64,000 nt of DNA, taken from contig CM060731.1 in the NCBI GenBank assembly GCA_030704615.1, forward strand, positions 33,048,001 to 33,112,000, given 5' to 3'. Position 1 is the first letter of the stretch. Every line of letters begins with the position of its first letter. Source of the DNA: Takakia lepidozioides (Eukaryota; Streptophyta; Takakiopsida; Takakiales; Takakiaceae). This document shows, piece by piece, positions 12,865 through 23,760 of the stretch. Under the pieces are notes generated by a model that ran no database searches, was not told the DNA's origin, and worked only from the letters and a program-made list of their open reading frames with translations. The position numbers and the translations under genes were made by a program.

Positions 12865-14487
12865 CGCGGACGCTAAACCGTGAGCGGTTAGCTGGAAATC
12901 ATGAGCCCATAATATAAAATTTATATGATTATAAGCATGGATGGTCGTCAAAATATTAAGAAATGGGACGTATTTTTGCCGATTATTGCAAAAATGACAA
13001 TATGAGGGTCGTTGTCCATGTTTTGTAAGAACAAAAATTAAATAAAATAAATTAAAAACCACTGTTGTCTGGTATGCGCCGGCGCATACAAAATATGAGG
13101 GCAATTGTCCCTGTTTTGTAAGACAAAAATTTAAATTATTTTTAAAAACAAATATTTTAAAAACAAAATCCCCTCTATTGTAAAATTAAAAATTAAAAAC
13201 TTTTTTAAAAATAAAAATGAAAATTTAAAAACATTGTCTTAAAACAAAATCACTGTTGTCTGATATGCGGCGCATATGAGGGCCACTGTCCCCTGTTTTG
13301 TAAAATTAAAAATTAAAAAACAATAATAAATGAAAATAAAAAATTATTAATAAAATAAAATAAAAACAAAACATTGTTGTCTCATATGCGCCAGCGCATA
13401 TGAGGGCCACTGTCCCCTGTTTTGTAGGAAAAAATTTAAAAACTTTTAAGAAAATAAAATTTTAAATTTAAAAAAAAAATTATAAAAAAACACTTGCACT
13501 GGCGCATATGAGGGCCAGTGTCCCATGTTTTCTCAGAAAAAAATAAAAAATAAAACATTGAATTTTTTTATTTAAAAAAAAAAAAAAACTGTTGCCTGAT
13601 ATGCCGCGGTGCATATGAGGGCCACTGTCCCCTGTTTTGTAAAAAATGAATTAAAAACATTTAAAAAATGAAAATTGAAACATTAATTGTTTTTTGAAAA
13701 AAACACTGTTGTCTGATATGCGCCGGCGCATACGAAATATGAGGGCCACTGTTCCTTGTTTTGTAAAAAAATTAAATTTAAAATTGTTTTTAAAAAATAT
13801 TTTTAAAACAAAAAACTGTTGTCTGGTATGCGCCGGCGTATACGAAATATGTGGGCCATTGTCCCTTGTTTTGCAAACAAAAAAAACAAAAAAAACAAAC
13901 CCATGAAATTGTTCTGAGATTCATTCATGTTGAGGTTGGCCTGCTGCACAGAAGCTCCACGACTTTGTCTTCCTACTAATTTCATCCGATCCTCTCAAAC
14001 AATCAACCTTTAGAGACATTGCCCACTTCACCTCTCTAGCGTCCGCTATCGTCCCTCCCTCCCTGGCTCTATCGGATTCTTTCCCTCTATGATTGCATAT
14101 GAATTATTGGGTGTGTACATATGGCGGGATTGCATACGTACGTACATGCACGACGTAGTCACATTCATCTACGCAGAGGGCTATTCATTCACATCCACTA
14201 TTTCATCCCGGACATCCCGGATAATGTTCCATTCAAATACAACGATATTCATCCATTTCCTAGCATGGAAGGACTTGGTACGTAAACCACGTCTAAATGG
14301 ATGAAACTGATGGATGGAATGGATGTAACAGATGTCATCTGTAATGACTGAATAGGGTTAATCAATCCGCGGAAATAGGCCCTGCAAGTTTGGAATTCCA
14401 TGTTGACGTGGCGTGAGCTTCTGCTGGGCTCACGAGCTCCTGGGCTCACATGCTCATGCCTCCAGGCTCACGGAATAGCAACCCTCA
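12865..14487. mobile_element. Mutator-like non-autonomous element A
   Basis: A perfect 9-bp direct repeat CACACTGCC flanks the element (12856-12864 and 14488-14496), the target-site length of Mutator-like elements. The ends are diverged inverted repeats sharing GCTA, then CCGTGAGC, and further GAGC motifs: left GCTAAACCGTGAGC, right (reverse complement) GCTATTCCGTGAGC. Subterminal GTGAGC clusters, a CCGCGG motif beside GGCCTATT, and GGATGAATG-like repeats are shared with the elements at 16861 and 20546. There is no transposase. The interior is dominated by the tandem array at about 12990-13880. The exact ends could shift by one base. Confidence 0.72.
12990..13885. repeat. Tandem array with palindromic GC core in AT-rich DNA
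   Basis: Seven units with a GC core, plus one partial unit before them, spaced about 98-190 bp. Each unit carries CTGTTGTCTG, a palindromic core, then GGGCCACTGTCCCCTGTTTTG, followed by A/T-only spacer of variable length. The core TATGCGCCGGCGCATA is a perfect 16-bp palindrome at 13073-13088 and 13717-13732. Other cores start near 13263, 13383, 13500, 13598 and 13828 and are variants. The array lies wholly inside element A. It resembles a CRISPR layout only superficially: spacers are low-complexity A/T and the host is a plant. Confidence 0.85.
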
Positions 14488-14839
14488 CACACTGCCCAAG
14501 ACATCAGACTATTCATAAACATAGGGCTACCTACTGTTGGAGTTCCCAACACAAACCAACAATAAGGGGATGAGGGATGTTCAAAGTAACTAGGCCATTG
14601 ACCTTTCCATAAGCAGAATGGATGATCTATCTATAATTAAGCCTCGAGGCTGTCGTGGAAGGCTTGAGATGCTTCCAATTAACCTCGCGCTCAAACTCAG
14701 GGGAAAGAATGGAAGGGGCATGGTGATCTCGCCAAGCTGGTGGAGGTTTAGGATCAGGATTATCCTACATGCAGGCCGTTGATGTGAATGGTCTGTAATC
14801 AGAGGAAAATGTACTAGTTATCGAAAGCAAGATCACCCT

Positions 14840-16650
14840 TCTCAACTAAAATTCATAGATGACTTGGTTCTTTTCATTGCAAATGGCTATGAGTCTTTAT
14901 ATGTTGTAGAATCCCCTTGGTTGTGTAGATTGGTTATGCGCAGGGATCCCAAGATTAGATTTCCCACCAGAAAAGCCCTAGTGAAAGAGCACATCCCTCA
15001 TATGCTAGCGAACAGACATGCATAGAGCTGTATGTTTTGAATGCTCTTGCTACCTATGCCACTACTAGCTAGTAGCGTGACATTCAACTTGTGGACGTTA
15101 AAGGCAGAGTTGGATACCTTTTCCCTTGTAGTTAACTTTATTGATGATCAGTGGCAGCCACAACATGTATTGTGGGCTTGTTCAAGGCACTAGACACTAC
15201 CGGGTCTGCTTTGGCTGGTCTTGTAAAACCCCTGCTTGCCCAACAAAAATTGACAGACAAAAAACTAGCCTACGTTAAGGATGAGGGGTCAAACCTTGTT
15301 ACTCTTGCTTCTGTTCTGTCAACCGTGGTCACGTGTGCCCCATTACAGCTGCAAACTCTTTTGCTGCAGGTCATGTTGTTGTTTTGGTCATGTTCTCTTG
15401 AAAGCTTGTCAGAATGCTACTAATGATACCAAGGTTTATGCGGGTATGAAAGAAGTGTCCTTGAAGAATGCTCGGTCTGCACTCCAGAAAACCATCACAT
15501 GGACGAAGAAGTCTGGGAAGGGGCCGTCAAGAGTGGGATCGAGCTTGCATTGACACATGTCTGCAGCCTACCAGAAAGCTCAAGATGCCAGTAAAAACAA
15601 GGTTCGCCAGCAAAGTTGACATGTTATTTTAGAAAACATTGGCTTACGCAAATGCGATTTAACATTCGTTATGGCAGGCAGAGTTTGTTGCTACAGGCTC
15701 GGGTGCCTTCTGGCCTAACATGGACCATAGCTCGTGCTGTGATGGAGACCTTGTATCCCCTTGTAACTCAGTGTGTTCTAAACCAGACCCGTGGGTACTG
15801 GTTGTTGTCCGATGCTTGCACGCAGCTATTATAATCTCCATTAAGTTAACAGGTGAGGCAAACCGACGTGCAGAGGCTGTCCGAGACTTACGCTATGGAG
15901 ACTCAGATTTAGAATTTGAGATCCTGTATTGCAGAACGGCTCAGGAGGCTGAGAATGTACTGAAGTTTTTTCTTGCATTTGTTGTTTCTTTTCAAGCTGA
16001 TAAGGCTCACAACATGGTGTACTTATGCTTGATCCAAGCTTCAAGGGATTACAGTGTGTGACTGAGTTCATTGGAAGGGACAGAACCAAATTGATTGTTG
16101 TTCACGATTATGACAATATGGTTGTAATCATTTGCTTGTGAAAGCTTGTAAATTTTTGAATCCAGGTGTACCAATCGTTGTAGGCCCAGCACAAGATGCA
16201 CATGTTGATTCTCTATTTGATACTCCTACATATGAAGCAAAGTTCAAACGATGGTTTGCTGCGGTTAGAGTTGTCATTTTTTCAACGACTTGCTGTGAAG
16301 GAAGAAGAAGCAGTTTCTCCTTTGCAATGGTGGAAAGAAAATGCTTCAAGGTTCCCCAATGTGTTATTCTTGGCCAAATAGATTTTAGCCATCCCCGGCA
16401 GCCAGATCGAGACTAAATGTATTTTTTAAGTGGCAGGAGTCCTCACTAGTTTACGTCACTGCAGATTAGGGGTAAGATATTTGGATATTTGGATGCTATA
16501 ATTATGATTTACAAGAATTGGCCAAGTGATGCACGTATGTGTTGCCCGCTAGCTACGCAATCAGTTTCAGAATATTATTTTGCAGAAGCTGAGTTGCTAG
16601 ATGAGTGTGAAAATGAGCTGGGGGAGGTTGGCTTGTTGGAAGAAGAGTAG
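14840..16650 (+). pseudogene. Decayed hAT-superfamily transposase
   Basis: Fragments of one hAT transposase with a DUF659-like region lie in order but in different frames, broken by frameshifts and stops. They are: DLVLFIANGYESL and FPTRKALVKEHIPHMLA (about 14850-15020), TFNLWTLKAELDTFSLVVNF (about 15080-15140), KLAYVKDEGSNLVTLAS (about 15260-15320), ITWTKKSGKG (about 15500), IPIVVGP-like and SLFDTPTYEAKFKRW (about 16160-16255). The C-terminal dimerisation motif follows: PLQWWKENASRFPNV, AKQILAIPGSQIETK (about 16315-16420), then AGVLTSLRHCRLG. A tail YKNWPSDARMCCP ends in LLEEE and a stop at 16648-16650. The element's own terminal repeats were not found. It sits between Mutator-like elements A and B. 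No intact copy could be made from it. Confidence 0.82.
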
Positions 16651-17484
16651 AGTGCTCTGATTTGCCATCCAGAAATCTGTCCAAATTATACTTGTCATGA
16701 AGAATTTCTACCATGGAGCCTGTATTGATACCAATATTGATATACCCCCAGTATAAGTTTTGAAATTTGCAGAACTGGTACCATACCATACCAAGCCAAA
16801 CAAAAACAATGTACATACCAGACTGGTACATTAAAATTTTAGTATCTACTTTGATAACATGGGGATTGCTATTCCGTGAGCAGAAAATACTATGAGTAGA
16901 ATTTTGCTCACAGTCCTCGGAATTAGAATTCAGGGTTGGGCCTATTACCGCGGTGCGTCAACTCCTAGAAGCCTTAGTGCCGCGGGGCTTAACTGCCGAA
17001 AATGGGAGCTTAGTATTCCTGGAGTGTGACTAAGGCTAGTTGGCAATAAGATTGGTGAGTGGATGAATGATGGATGAATGATGGATGAATGTGATATGAT
17101 AAAAATCTGGATGAAAGTAGAGTGGATGAATGTAAAATATCGATTCCAGTCCGCTTATCGCGTAAGGAAGGTAAAAGACTTGAAGAGGGAAGAAGTTGCT
17201 TTGGAGGAGAGAGGGGGCGATGCTGCTTTCCGTGTATGATGGCCAACAGGTTTCGTCTGCAGCAATCTCACAAGAGGATTCCTTCTCGGCGCATCAGCTT
17301 TTCTACCCATGGGACACAATGGTTTTTGTTGGTAGAAATGCTAATGTGTTGAGTAGGAATCATGACTTGGGAAGTGTGCACGTAAGCTGTGGTATCCTGT
17401 GGATGCCTTTCTAGAAAGGCTTTATGCACAACGTTGTGCTAACCCCACTTTGCCATGACGTCTGCAGGCACAAAGCAAGGCCCC

Positions 17485-17845
17485 CTACACCAACATGTCT
17501 GGGTCCATTAATGGTAGTTTGGCAATCAAATCGCCTGCCTCATCCAATATCCCCGGGCGGCCAAGAACCTCCACCATGACTAGTAGTCCCACATGACTGC
17601 AAGTAGAGATAAGTGGAATAAATGTGATATTGTCTGATGTATGATGCAATTCCTGCTTTTTGAATGAGGTGAGCATGGGTTTGCTTGCCCTTCCCTAGGT
17701 ATCCAAGGTTGGCACATACATTGACTCCGCTAATGAAAGTGACCATGATCGGTCGCACCCCTTTCTGTGACCAGCCGATGTTGCATCCTGTGTTCCATCT
17801 CCACTGAATGAATTTGCTCGACCACATCACAGAGAGCCATTGCAA
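17485..17845 (-). pseudogene. Captured fragment of a PPR (PLS-type) gene
   Basis: Minus-strand reading gives QKGVRPIMVTFISGVNVCAN, LGKGKQTHAHLIQKAGI, then in another frame SDNITFIPLISTCSHVGLL and VMVEVLGRPGILDEAGDL, then AKLPLMDPD. These equal the standard PLS-PPR order (GVKPDxVTFIxxLxACANLxALxKGKQxHAxIxxAGI ... PDNITFICVLSACSHxGLV ... [22 protein letters not shown]). Between SHVGLL and VMVEVLGRPG about 25 residues normally present are missing, and the two halves are out of frame. It lies wholly inside the Mutator-like element B and points opposite to the left-to-right axis. It resembles the gene at 35719-38034 more than the one at 49003-51972, judging by eye. Confidence 0.8.
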
Positions 17846-17864
17846 TGGTATGTCTGAATGGCTA

Positions 17865-18180
17865 CCTGTCTGGGTCTGGATTAAGATGGCATTGACGCCA
17901 GCTTAATCTCCACCCTCTAAGCTCAAGGAAACTGAAAAAACAAGAAAAAAAAAAAAAAAAAAAAAAACAACCACTGAAGTCCTACCGTCTGTTTGTCTGT
18001 TTTTGTACCTGTCTGTCTGGGTCTGGATTAAGATGGTGTTGATGCCAGCTTAATCTCCACCCCTCTAAGAACAAGAAAATTGACAAACAAAAAAACAACC
18101 ACTCAAGAACCCTGTCTGTCTGGGTCTGGATCAACGCCAGCTTAATCTCCACCCCTCTAAGCAGAAGGATATTGAAAAAC
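17865..18180. repeat. Three-copy tandem repeat inside element B
   Basis: Three direct copies of a unit starting TGTCTGGGTCTGGAT, containing GCCAGCTTAATCTCCACC and ending in a variable A-rich run, at about 17865, 18010 and 18115. The first copy is followed by a run of about 29 bases that is almost pure A (17939-17967). Confidence 0.8.
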
Positions 18181-18316
18181 AGAAAAGCAGCAACCAAAAA
18201 AAAACATCAAAAAAAAAAAATCAGATTTGGAGATCGGTCCCCGCTTACAATCTGCTCACGCTTAAGGGATTATGCTCACGGGTTCTGCTCACACGGTAGC
18301 TGCCTTCTGATAACAT

Positions 18317-20545
18317 CACCTGCCAAGTATGAAGAAGGCCTCTTCACCGATAATACCCGACCTTGGCTGATATGAAATATTTATGACACCGGTCCAATAC
18401 TGGTTAGAACCAGTGTTGTGCAGGTATATTGTTCTAAACATACCCTCCGGGTCCAACCCTCTTGGTTAGGGTATACTATATTTTCAAACTGGTTCAGATA
18501 AGGCTATATACTGCTGGAGGAATCTGGAGGGTATAAATAAATAGTAAAAATCCTCATATATATCCTGAGGGTATAAATAAGTATCGAGTAAAGTTAAATG
18601 AATTTATTTCTGTTGTTTATTCAGCTATATATTCAAGATATATGAGTGATATACTCAACAATGCTTACAATATTGATAAAAGAATCAAGGGATAACCTTC
18701 ATACCTACATAACACAACTTTATGAACTCCAAAAACTAAGATTTGTAGAGGACCGGGGTGGAGCACAAGGTATTTTGGAAGTGCTACAAGAGATTGGGGG
18801 TCGGCCAAGCTTGAATACAGGGCGGGTGGAGAAGAGTGGGGCCCATCAATTATCAATTGAGGTGGTTGAGAAGATTACCTATAGCACGGTTGGCTCAAAG
18901 CAATTGAGAAAGGGTTAAGGTGGGATAATGATTTACTATTTACCAATTACCATTTATCATTTAATTATAAATAATATCAAACCACTAATTACTAAATATC
19001 AACTATAATTACCATTTTTTTACCATTTTTTTAAAATAAATGGTAACTGGTATATTTATCATTTACCAATTAAATAGAAATTATTCCATTATCCCACCAT
19101 TATCCCACCATTTGATTTCCTAACTGATAAATCAATACTCAATAACCTGGAAAAAAAAAAAAAAAAAAAAAAACTGACCTTCCCACTGGATCACAATTAC
19201 AATTGATATTATTATTACTACTAGGGTAGCCTGTGTTGTTGGCCCAAGTGTCCAGTGTCATCTTAGTCCAAGTGCAATCCCCTATGTATGCAAGTGCGTC
19301 TGCTATGTCGAGGCCCAAATGCGACCTCTAGGGTAACCTGTGCCGTTGGCCCAAGTGTCCAGTGTCATCTAAGCCCAAGTGTAAGATCTTATATGTATCC
19401 CAATGCGTCTGCTATGTTGAGGCCCAAATGCGACCTCTAGGGTAGCCTGTGCCGTTGGCCCAAGTGTCCAGAGTCATCTAAGCCCAAGTGTAAGATCTTC
19501 TATGTATCCAAGTGCGTCTCCTATGTCGAGGCCCAAGTGCGACCTCTAGGGTAGCATGTACCTTCGGCCCATCTCTGAAGAGTTGAAATCTAAGACCAAG
19601 TGCAATTTCCTATGTATCCATTGATTTCTTTCCTTAAATATTATTTTCTCTTATGTGACCACATTGACCACTTTGCCGAACGGCCATAGAATCCCAATGC
19701 GTCTCCTATGTCAAGGCCCATCAAGTGCAATCTTCTATTCATTTATCCAAGTGCATCTCCCATGTAGAGGCCCAAGTGTCTAGTGTCATCTAACCCCAAG
19801 TGCAATCTCCTATGTATCCAAGTACGTTTGGGCGTATGTCAAGGCCCGATTCATTTTTTTTCATGAATTAATTGAGTAGTAATGTATCCAATCATTATTG
19901 ATATATCTCCCGTCGAGGCTCCAATCATTACAGGAAAGCCCACTTTGCTATTTTTCACAAATTTTCAGCAACCAAAAGTACTTGAAAATCCACATCTCCC
20001 ACACCGTAGGTCCAAAAATCATGAGATTAAGCCGGTGCACCCCTTCTCATCGAGGGTTTCCAACGGTACCAAGCACCAGGGTTGGGCCCTTGCGGTTTGG
20101 GACATCTCAACCCTACAAAACAAAACAAACGTCTCACTTTATATATTGATCGCTACTAATATCATTATCACTATCATCACTATCATTATTACTATCACTA
20201 TTATTGTTATTATTATTATCACTATTATTACTGGCCTTATTACTGTGTCGTATGGAGGCTTATGTCGCAACAATACTGGTATCAACTGCAATCTTGTCCA
20301 TCACAATACTAGCTCGGTATGGTACTCTAAATTGCAATAGAAAACAAGATATGTATTGCCCCTAGTATGGTATTGCCCGGGGTATTGGCCACCCTACCTA
20401 CCAGCCGGGTATGGTCTTTGATATCAGTATTGATACCCAGGTTGGACTTATATACCAGTCCAACACTAGTAAATTCTCCAAATTTGCTCTACTAAGATCA
20501 ACGCTCCTAAAATGTCCTGCAGTTTTACTTGGATCCAATTTCCTG
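18317..20545. other. AT-rich repeat region without a recognised gene
   Basis: Holds a sequence near 18411 that starts like a hAT end (CAGTGTTG), a possible small inverted-repeat element at about 18918-19110 (GGTGGGATAATG at the left, CATTATCCCACC at the right), a poly-A run near 19150, the minisatellite at 19226-19850 and an (ATC/ATT)n stretch at 20158-20232. A frame at 19882-20340 spans the microsatellite and looks non-genic. Confidence 0.5.
19226..19850. repeat. Minisatellite, unit about 109 bp
   Basis: Direct tandem copies containing GGCCCAAGTGTCCAGTGTCA, TATGTATCCAAGTGCGTCT and GAGGCCCAAATGCGACCTCT. Three clear copies begin near 19226, 19330 and 19440, a fourth near 19550, and more diverged copies run to about 19850. 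No coding potential. Confidence 0.85.
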
Positions 20546-20844
20546 GGAGGATGCTAGTCCGTGAGCAGCTCACATGAGCGGGAACATCCGTGAGCGGAGA
20601 TTCTGCTCACGTTTCTGGATGAAGTCAAAGCAAGGGGCCTATACCCGCGGACAATGCCTCATAAGGCCTATTTCCGCGGGCTTGAGTTCACAAATTTCGG
20701 GCAGTACTATCTAATTTTTTGGAACATGTTTGTGACAATGGATGAATAGTGGATGAATGTTGGATGAATGATGGACGGAAAACTGCATGATGAATGAGGA
20801 ATGGATGATTGAAATATTTTTTCCATCCAAGAGACAACAAATCC

Positions 20845-21021
20845 CTAATTTGCGAATCGTGAAATTCTCCTCATATCTTCCAGATGCGATGTGATCTTCT
20901 CCTCAACTCTTCTAGGTGCCAGTTGTTCTTGTCTTTGTAGTTCACTTACCCCTGTACGTAGCTTGTGAAGTTGAATGGCGATGAGGTTGGCGTGCTTCTG
21001 CTTGTAAATCAACTCATTCAT
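20845..21021 (-). other. 58-codon open frame inside element C, possible captured exon
   Basis: ATG at 21021 to TAG at 20845-20847, no internal stop. The product is rich in charged and leucine-like residues (KQKHANLIAIQLHKLRTG, VEEKITSHLEDMRRISR) and could form a coiled coil, as in C-terminal tails of trihelix/Myb-like or transposon-encoded proteins. No specific family recognised. Its place in a non-autonomous element suggests capture. Confidence 0.3.
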
Positions 21022-21257
21022 CCTACCAATATAAATAGGGCATATTGTGAGAAGAAGGGTTGATTGACAATCGGAGGCATGAGAACTTCATTACATTTTT
21101 TCCATGAAATATGCACCACGGAGTAAAGATTTTAATGAAATTTTGTGCATACATAGGGGATCGGGGACGGGGGCTCAGGTCCAGGCAATTCCCCAATTGT
21201 CCAGACATTGCCTGACACTCCAAAACCCAGGGGTGATGCAGTGTCAGAGATGCTTGA

Positions 21258-21306
21258 GGTGCCGCAAGCATCTTGTCTGGCTCTCCAACAAGATGCTTGC
21301 GGCACC
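21258..21306. repeat. Perfect 19-bp hairpin
   Basis: Left arm 21258-21276 and right arm 21288-21306 are perfect reverse complements (GGTGCCGCAAGCATCTTGT), separated by an 11-base loop. Part of the arm (GCAAGCATCTTCCC) recurs directly after, at about 21307-21321. Confidence 0.9.
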
Positions 21307-23689
21307 GCAAGCATCTTCCCTCGCTACCCTTGTTAGGCAGCCCCAGATGATGCTTGCGATAACGTAAGCACCATCACTCGTACCATCAGTAGAAAGAAAC
21401 ACCACAAATAAAAACAACAGGAGGGAACTCCATACATGTACATCACTAGTTTCATAGCTTTTTTTCCACCAACCTAGTTGTCGAAGTCATGCGATCTCAA
21501 GATGGCTCCTTCCCTAGCAAACTCTATGAAGAACCCATACTTCCACACCAAACCTTTCCACTTCCAAATATATGCCTCGAACGATGGTCAGGCTTGACAA
21601 TCTTGAATGAGATCAATCTTGTTTCGCAATCTATCTTTTTTCAGTCATTCATCCAGTATTTTTTCATCACACATTCATCCAAATCCAATCTTTCATTCAT
21701 CCAATACTTTTTCATCCCACATTGCATGCATGGAGCTCGGTAGCTTTGGTCACAGGCAGCAAGTAATTTGCGTCCACAACAACATGCCTTGTTTCTCCCC
21801 CGGTTATAGCTGGCTCATTTTCCCTAATGTGCTCACGCTTAGTGTGCAAAGCGTGAGCTTGCTCGCGTGAGCTGCTCATACACTAGCTTCTCCTGCTGTG
21901 AGTCTATGCTTTGCAAAAATCTAAAGTACACCACAAAAAAATACTTAGATTTAGAGCAAAATTCCAAGTTAGATGAATAATTTGTGAGTTTCTTGACCAT
22001 TGACAAGATAGGCACGTGACAAGGTTTTGGCCTGCCATGTGGGCGGTCAACTTGTAGGGACTCCCCCACCCAAGTCTTACCTCTCCTGAAACTCCAAACA
22101 TCTAGCAGTGCAGGTCTTCACGATGTTTGTTGGAACGTGTACAGGACAAAAGGGCCAACATTCTTCATTCAGATGTCACCTTCATCTGAGATCATCCATA
22201 GAAGATATGACATGGATGAAAAATGAAGCGACCTGTTTCGGGTCGCGTCATCGTTTTAGGGGGTCCAAGACAATTTTGTTTTTGGGCTTCACCGCAGCCA
22301 AAATGTGAGTAACTAATGGTTGACCTTGGACCGAGTTACCTAACAACTCACAAATCAAAGAAAATCCAAGCAAAAAGATAAGTATTTCAGTGCGACTTAC
22401 AAATCGAAGAAAATCCAACAAAAGTTGATAACTATTTCAGCACCAATCGTTAGTGAAACAAGCCTAAAAACGGCAATGGGCTCTCTTGCTTTGTTAAAAC
22501 ATAAGAGGAAGGTGAGAGTGAGGGACATGACTCAGCACAACACACCAATCTTAGCCTTGGCACACTGTGTCCTTTGACCACATTTTTTCCATTGACCTGA
22601 ACATGTTGGGTAGTCACTCTCTACAAGACAGCCAACAACCTAAACACTATTTAAAGACAAAATATGTTCATACCTCCCAAAGAGGAGTTTTTTTTTTTTT
22701 TTTTGGGCTATTTCAACTGATGTCGGATCTGGATTCTGCATCCCAAACTTCCTTTTCGTACATTTTATTACAATAGAATCTTGAAATATGCCAACCTTAT
22801 TCGGGCAGCGACCCAGCATGGGCTTTACGTTGATAATGGATACATGTAGTCAGACACTATAACTCAAATTCATAATGGATACATGTTTTTTTTAAAACGT
22901 TTTAACAGAAGGGGATGGAGGCCCTTAAGTTAAATGATATTAAAAGGTGTCTTGGAAAAAATAACCAAGACAGGAGGCCATGAGGCATTACAGGATATAT
23001 GTCCTAGTCAGATACTGTAACTCAAACAGTTAATGAAAATTTAACCAAAAACAGTGAAATCTGCATGTTATATTTGACCCCAGAAACACCCAGCGGTTTG
23101 TATGTGCCTGATCTCTCTGCACAGGGATGTAATGTATTGTAATGTAAGAGCTGCACTGCGAATTCTCTCATAATATGGCTACATTGACAGGATAACATAA
23201 TCCATACTTGCGCTGATCCCCAAGTTCCCACCATCACACGGCCCAAGCCAACCTGCAAGCATTGCAGAAATAAGGCTCCTACTTCAGAGTGACGATGACA
23301 GGAGGCCGCAGCCCAAGGGATTCTCACAAACGCGGATTATCCCATATCGATTGCCAGTATATCGGTGCCCAGAAAGTATATAGCTCTGCGGAAACGAGTA
23401 AATCTACATACCTGGGCAGGGTCTATCGGTTGCCACGAAGGCTGATGTCCTAGGGCGGATCCCTTCATTGCACTTCGATTGGAACGACCCTAGCACCTAC
23501 GGGGGGCATGCACGTCGTAATTTGTGGAAGATGGGGCTCGCGTCCGCTCGGCCCTCACCAGAAAACCTAAGCCTGGATATCTTCTGTGGAATCATGTAGA
23601 CGTGGAAATATGTTTTGCCGGATAACGGCGTATCTAAGAAGTGCTTGAATAGTCACTTTGCACGTCCAATGCCAACCACTCACAGCAGT

Positions 23690-23760
23690 TGAGAGCTCAG
23701 TTGTATTGCGATGAGTGTCACCCAGGTGATTCTGGGCTCAAATCCTGTTGCCTTGTCGGG
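23690..23760 (+). mobile_element. tRNA-like (SINE) head, plus strand
   Basis: A-box-like GAGCTCAGTTG (about 23692-23702) and B-box-like GGGCTCAAATCC (23734-23745) at tRNA spacing. The text between resembles the minus-strand copy at 24244-24305, which supports a repeat family over a chance match. No cloverleaf closes, so it is not called a tRNA gene. Confidence 0.42.

Larger units (their letters stand above)
16861..18307. mobile_element. Mutator-like element B, candidate Pack-MULE
   Basis: A perfect 9-bp target duplication TGATAACAT lies at 16852-16860 and 18308-18316. The terminal inverted repeats are diverged but share GCTA followed by GTGAGCAGAA: left GGGGATTGCTATTCCGTGAG, right (reverse complement) GAAGGCAGCTACCGTGTGAG. 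Like its relatives it carries GTGAGC motifs at both ends, two CCGCGG sites after the left end (16950-16990) and GATGGATGAATG repeats (17060-17100). There is no transposase. Inside are an antisense PPR-gene fragment (17485-17845) and a three-copy tandem repeat (17865-18180). The 1447-bp size and the captured coding fragment fit a Pack-MULE. Confidence 0.82.
20546..21894. mobile_element. Mutator-like non-autonomous element C
   Basis: Terminal inverted repeats of about 34 bp match at 25 of 34 positions: left GGAGGATGCTAGTCCGTGAG then CAGCTCAC, right (reverse complement) AGGAGAAGCTAGTGTATGAG then CAGCTCAC. The left side repeats the family features of element B: GTGAGC cluster, GGCCTAT next to CCCGCGG and CCGCGGG (20638-20680), and TGGATGAATG repeats (20740-20790). 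The right side carries inverted CATTCATCC repeats. I did not find a clear 9-bp target duplication, so the ends are set by alignment with element B. Confidence 0.62.

Noticed and set aside
12990-13885. CRISPR-like regular array
   Set aside because: Spacers are low-complexity A/T, the units are diverged, and the surrounding DNA is a plant genome with Mutator-like ends; no cas genes.
18918-19110. Small AT-rich MITE with GGTGGGATAATG ends
   Set aside because: Inverted ends of about 12 bp exist but one end is duplicated and no target duplication was convincing; mentioned only in the region note.
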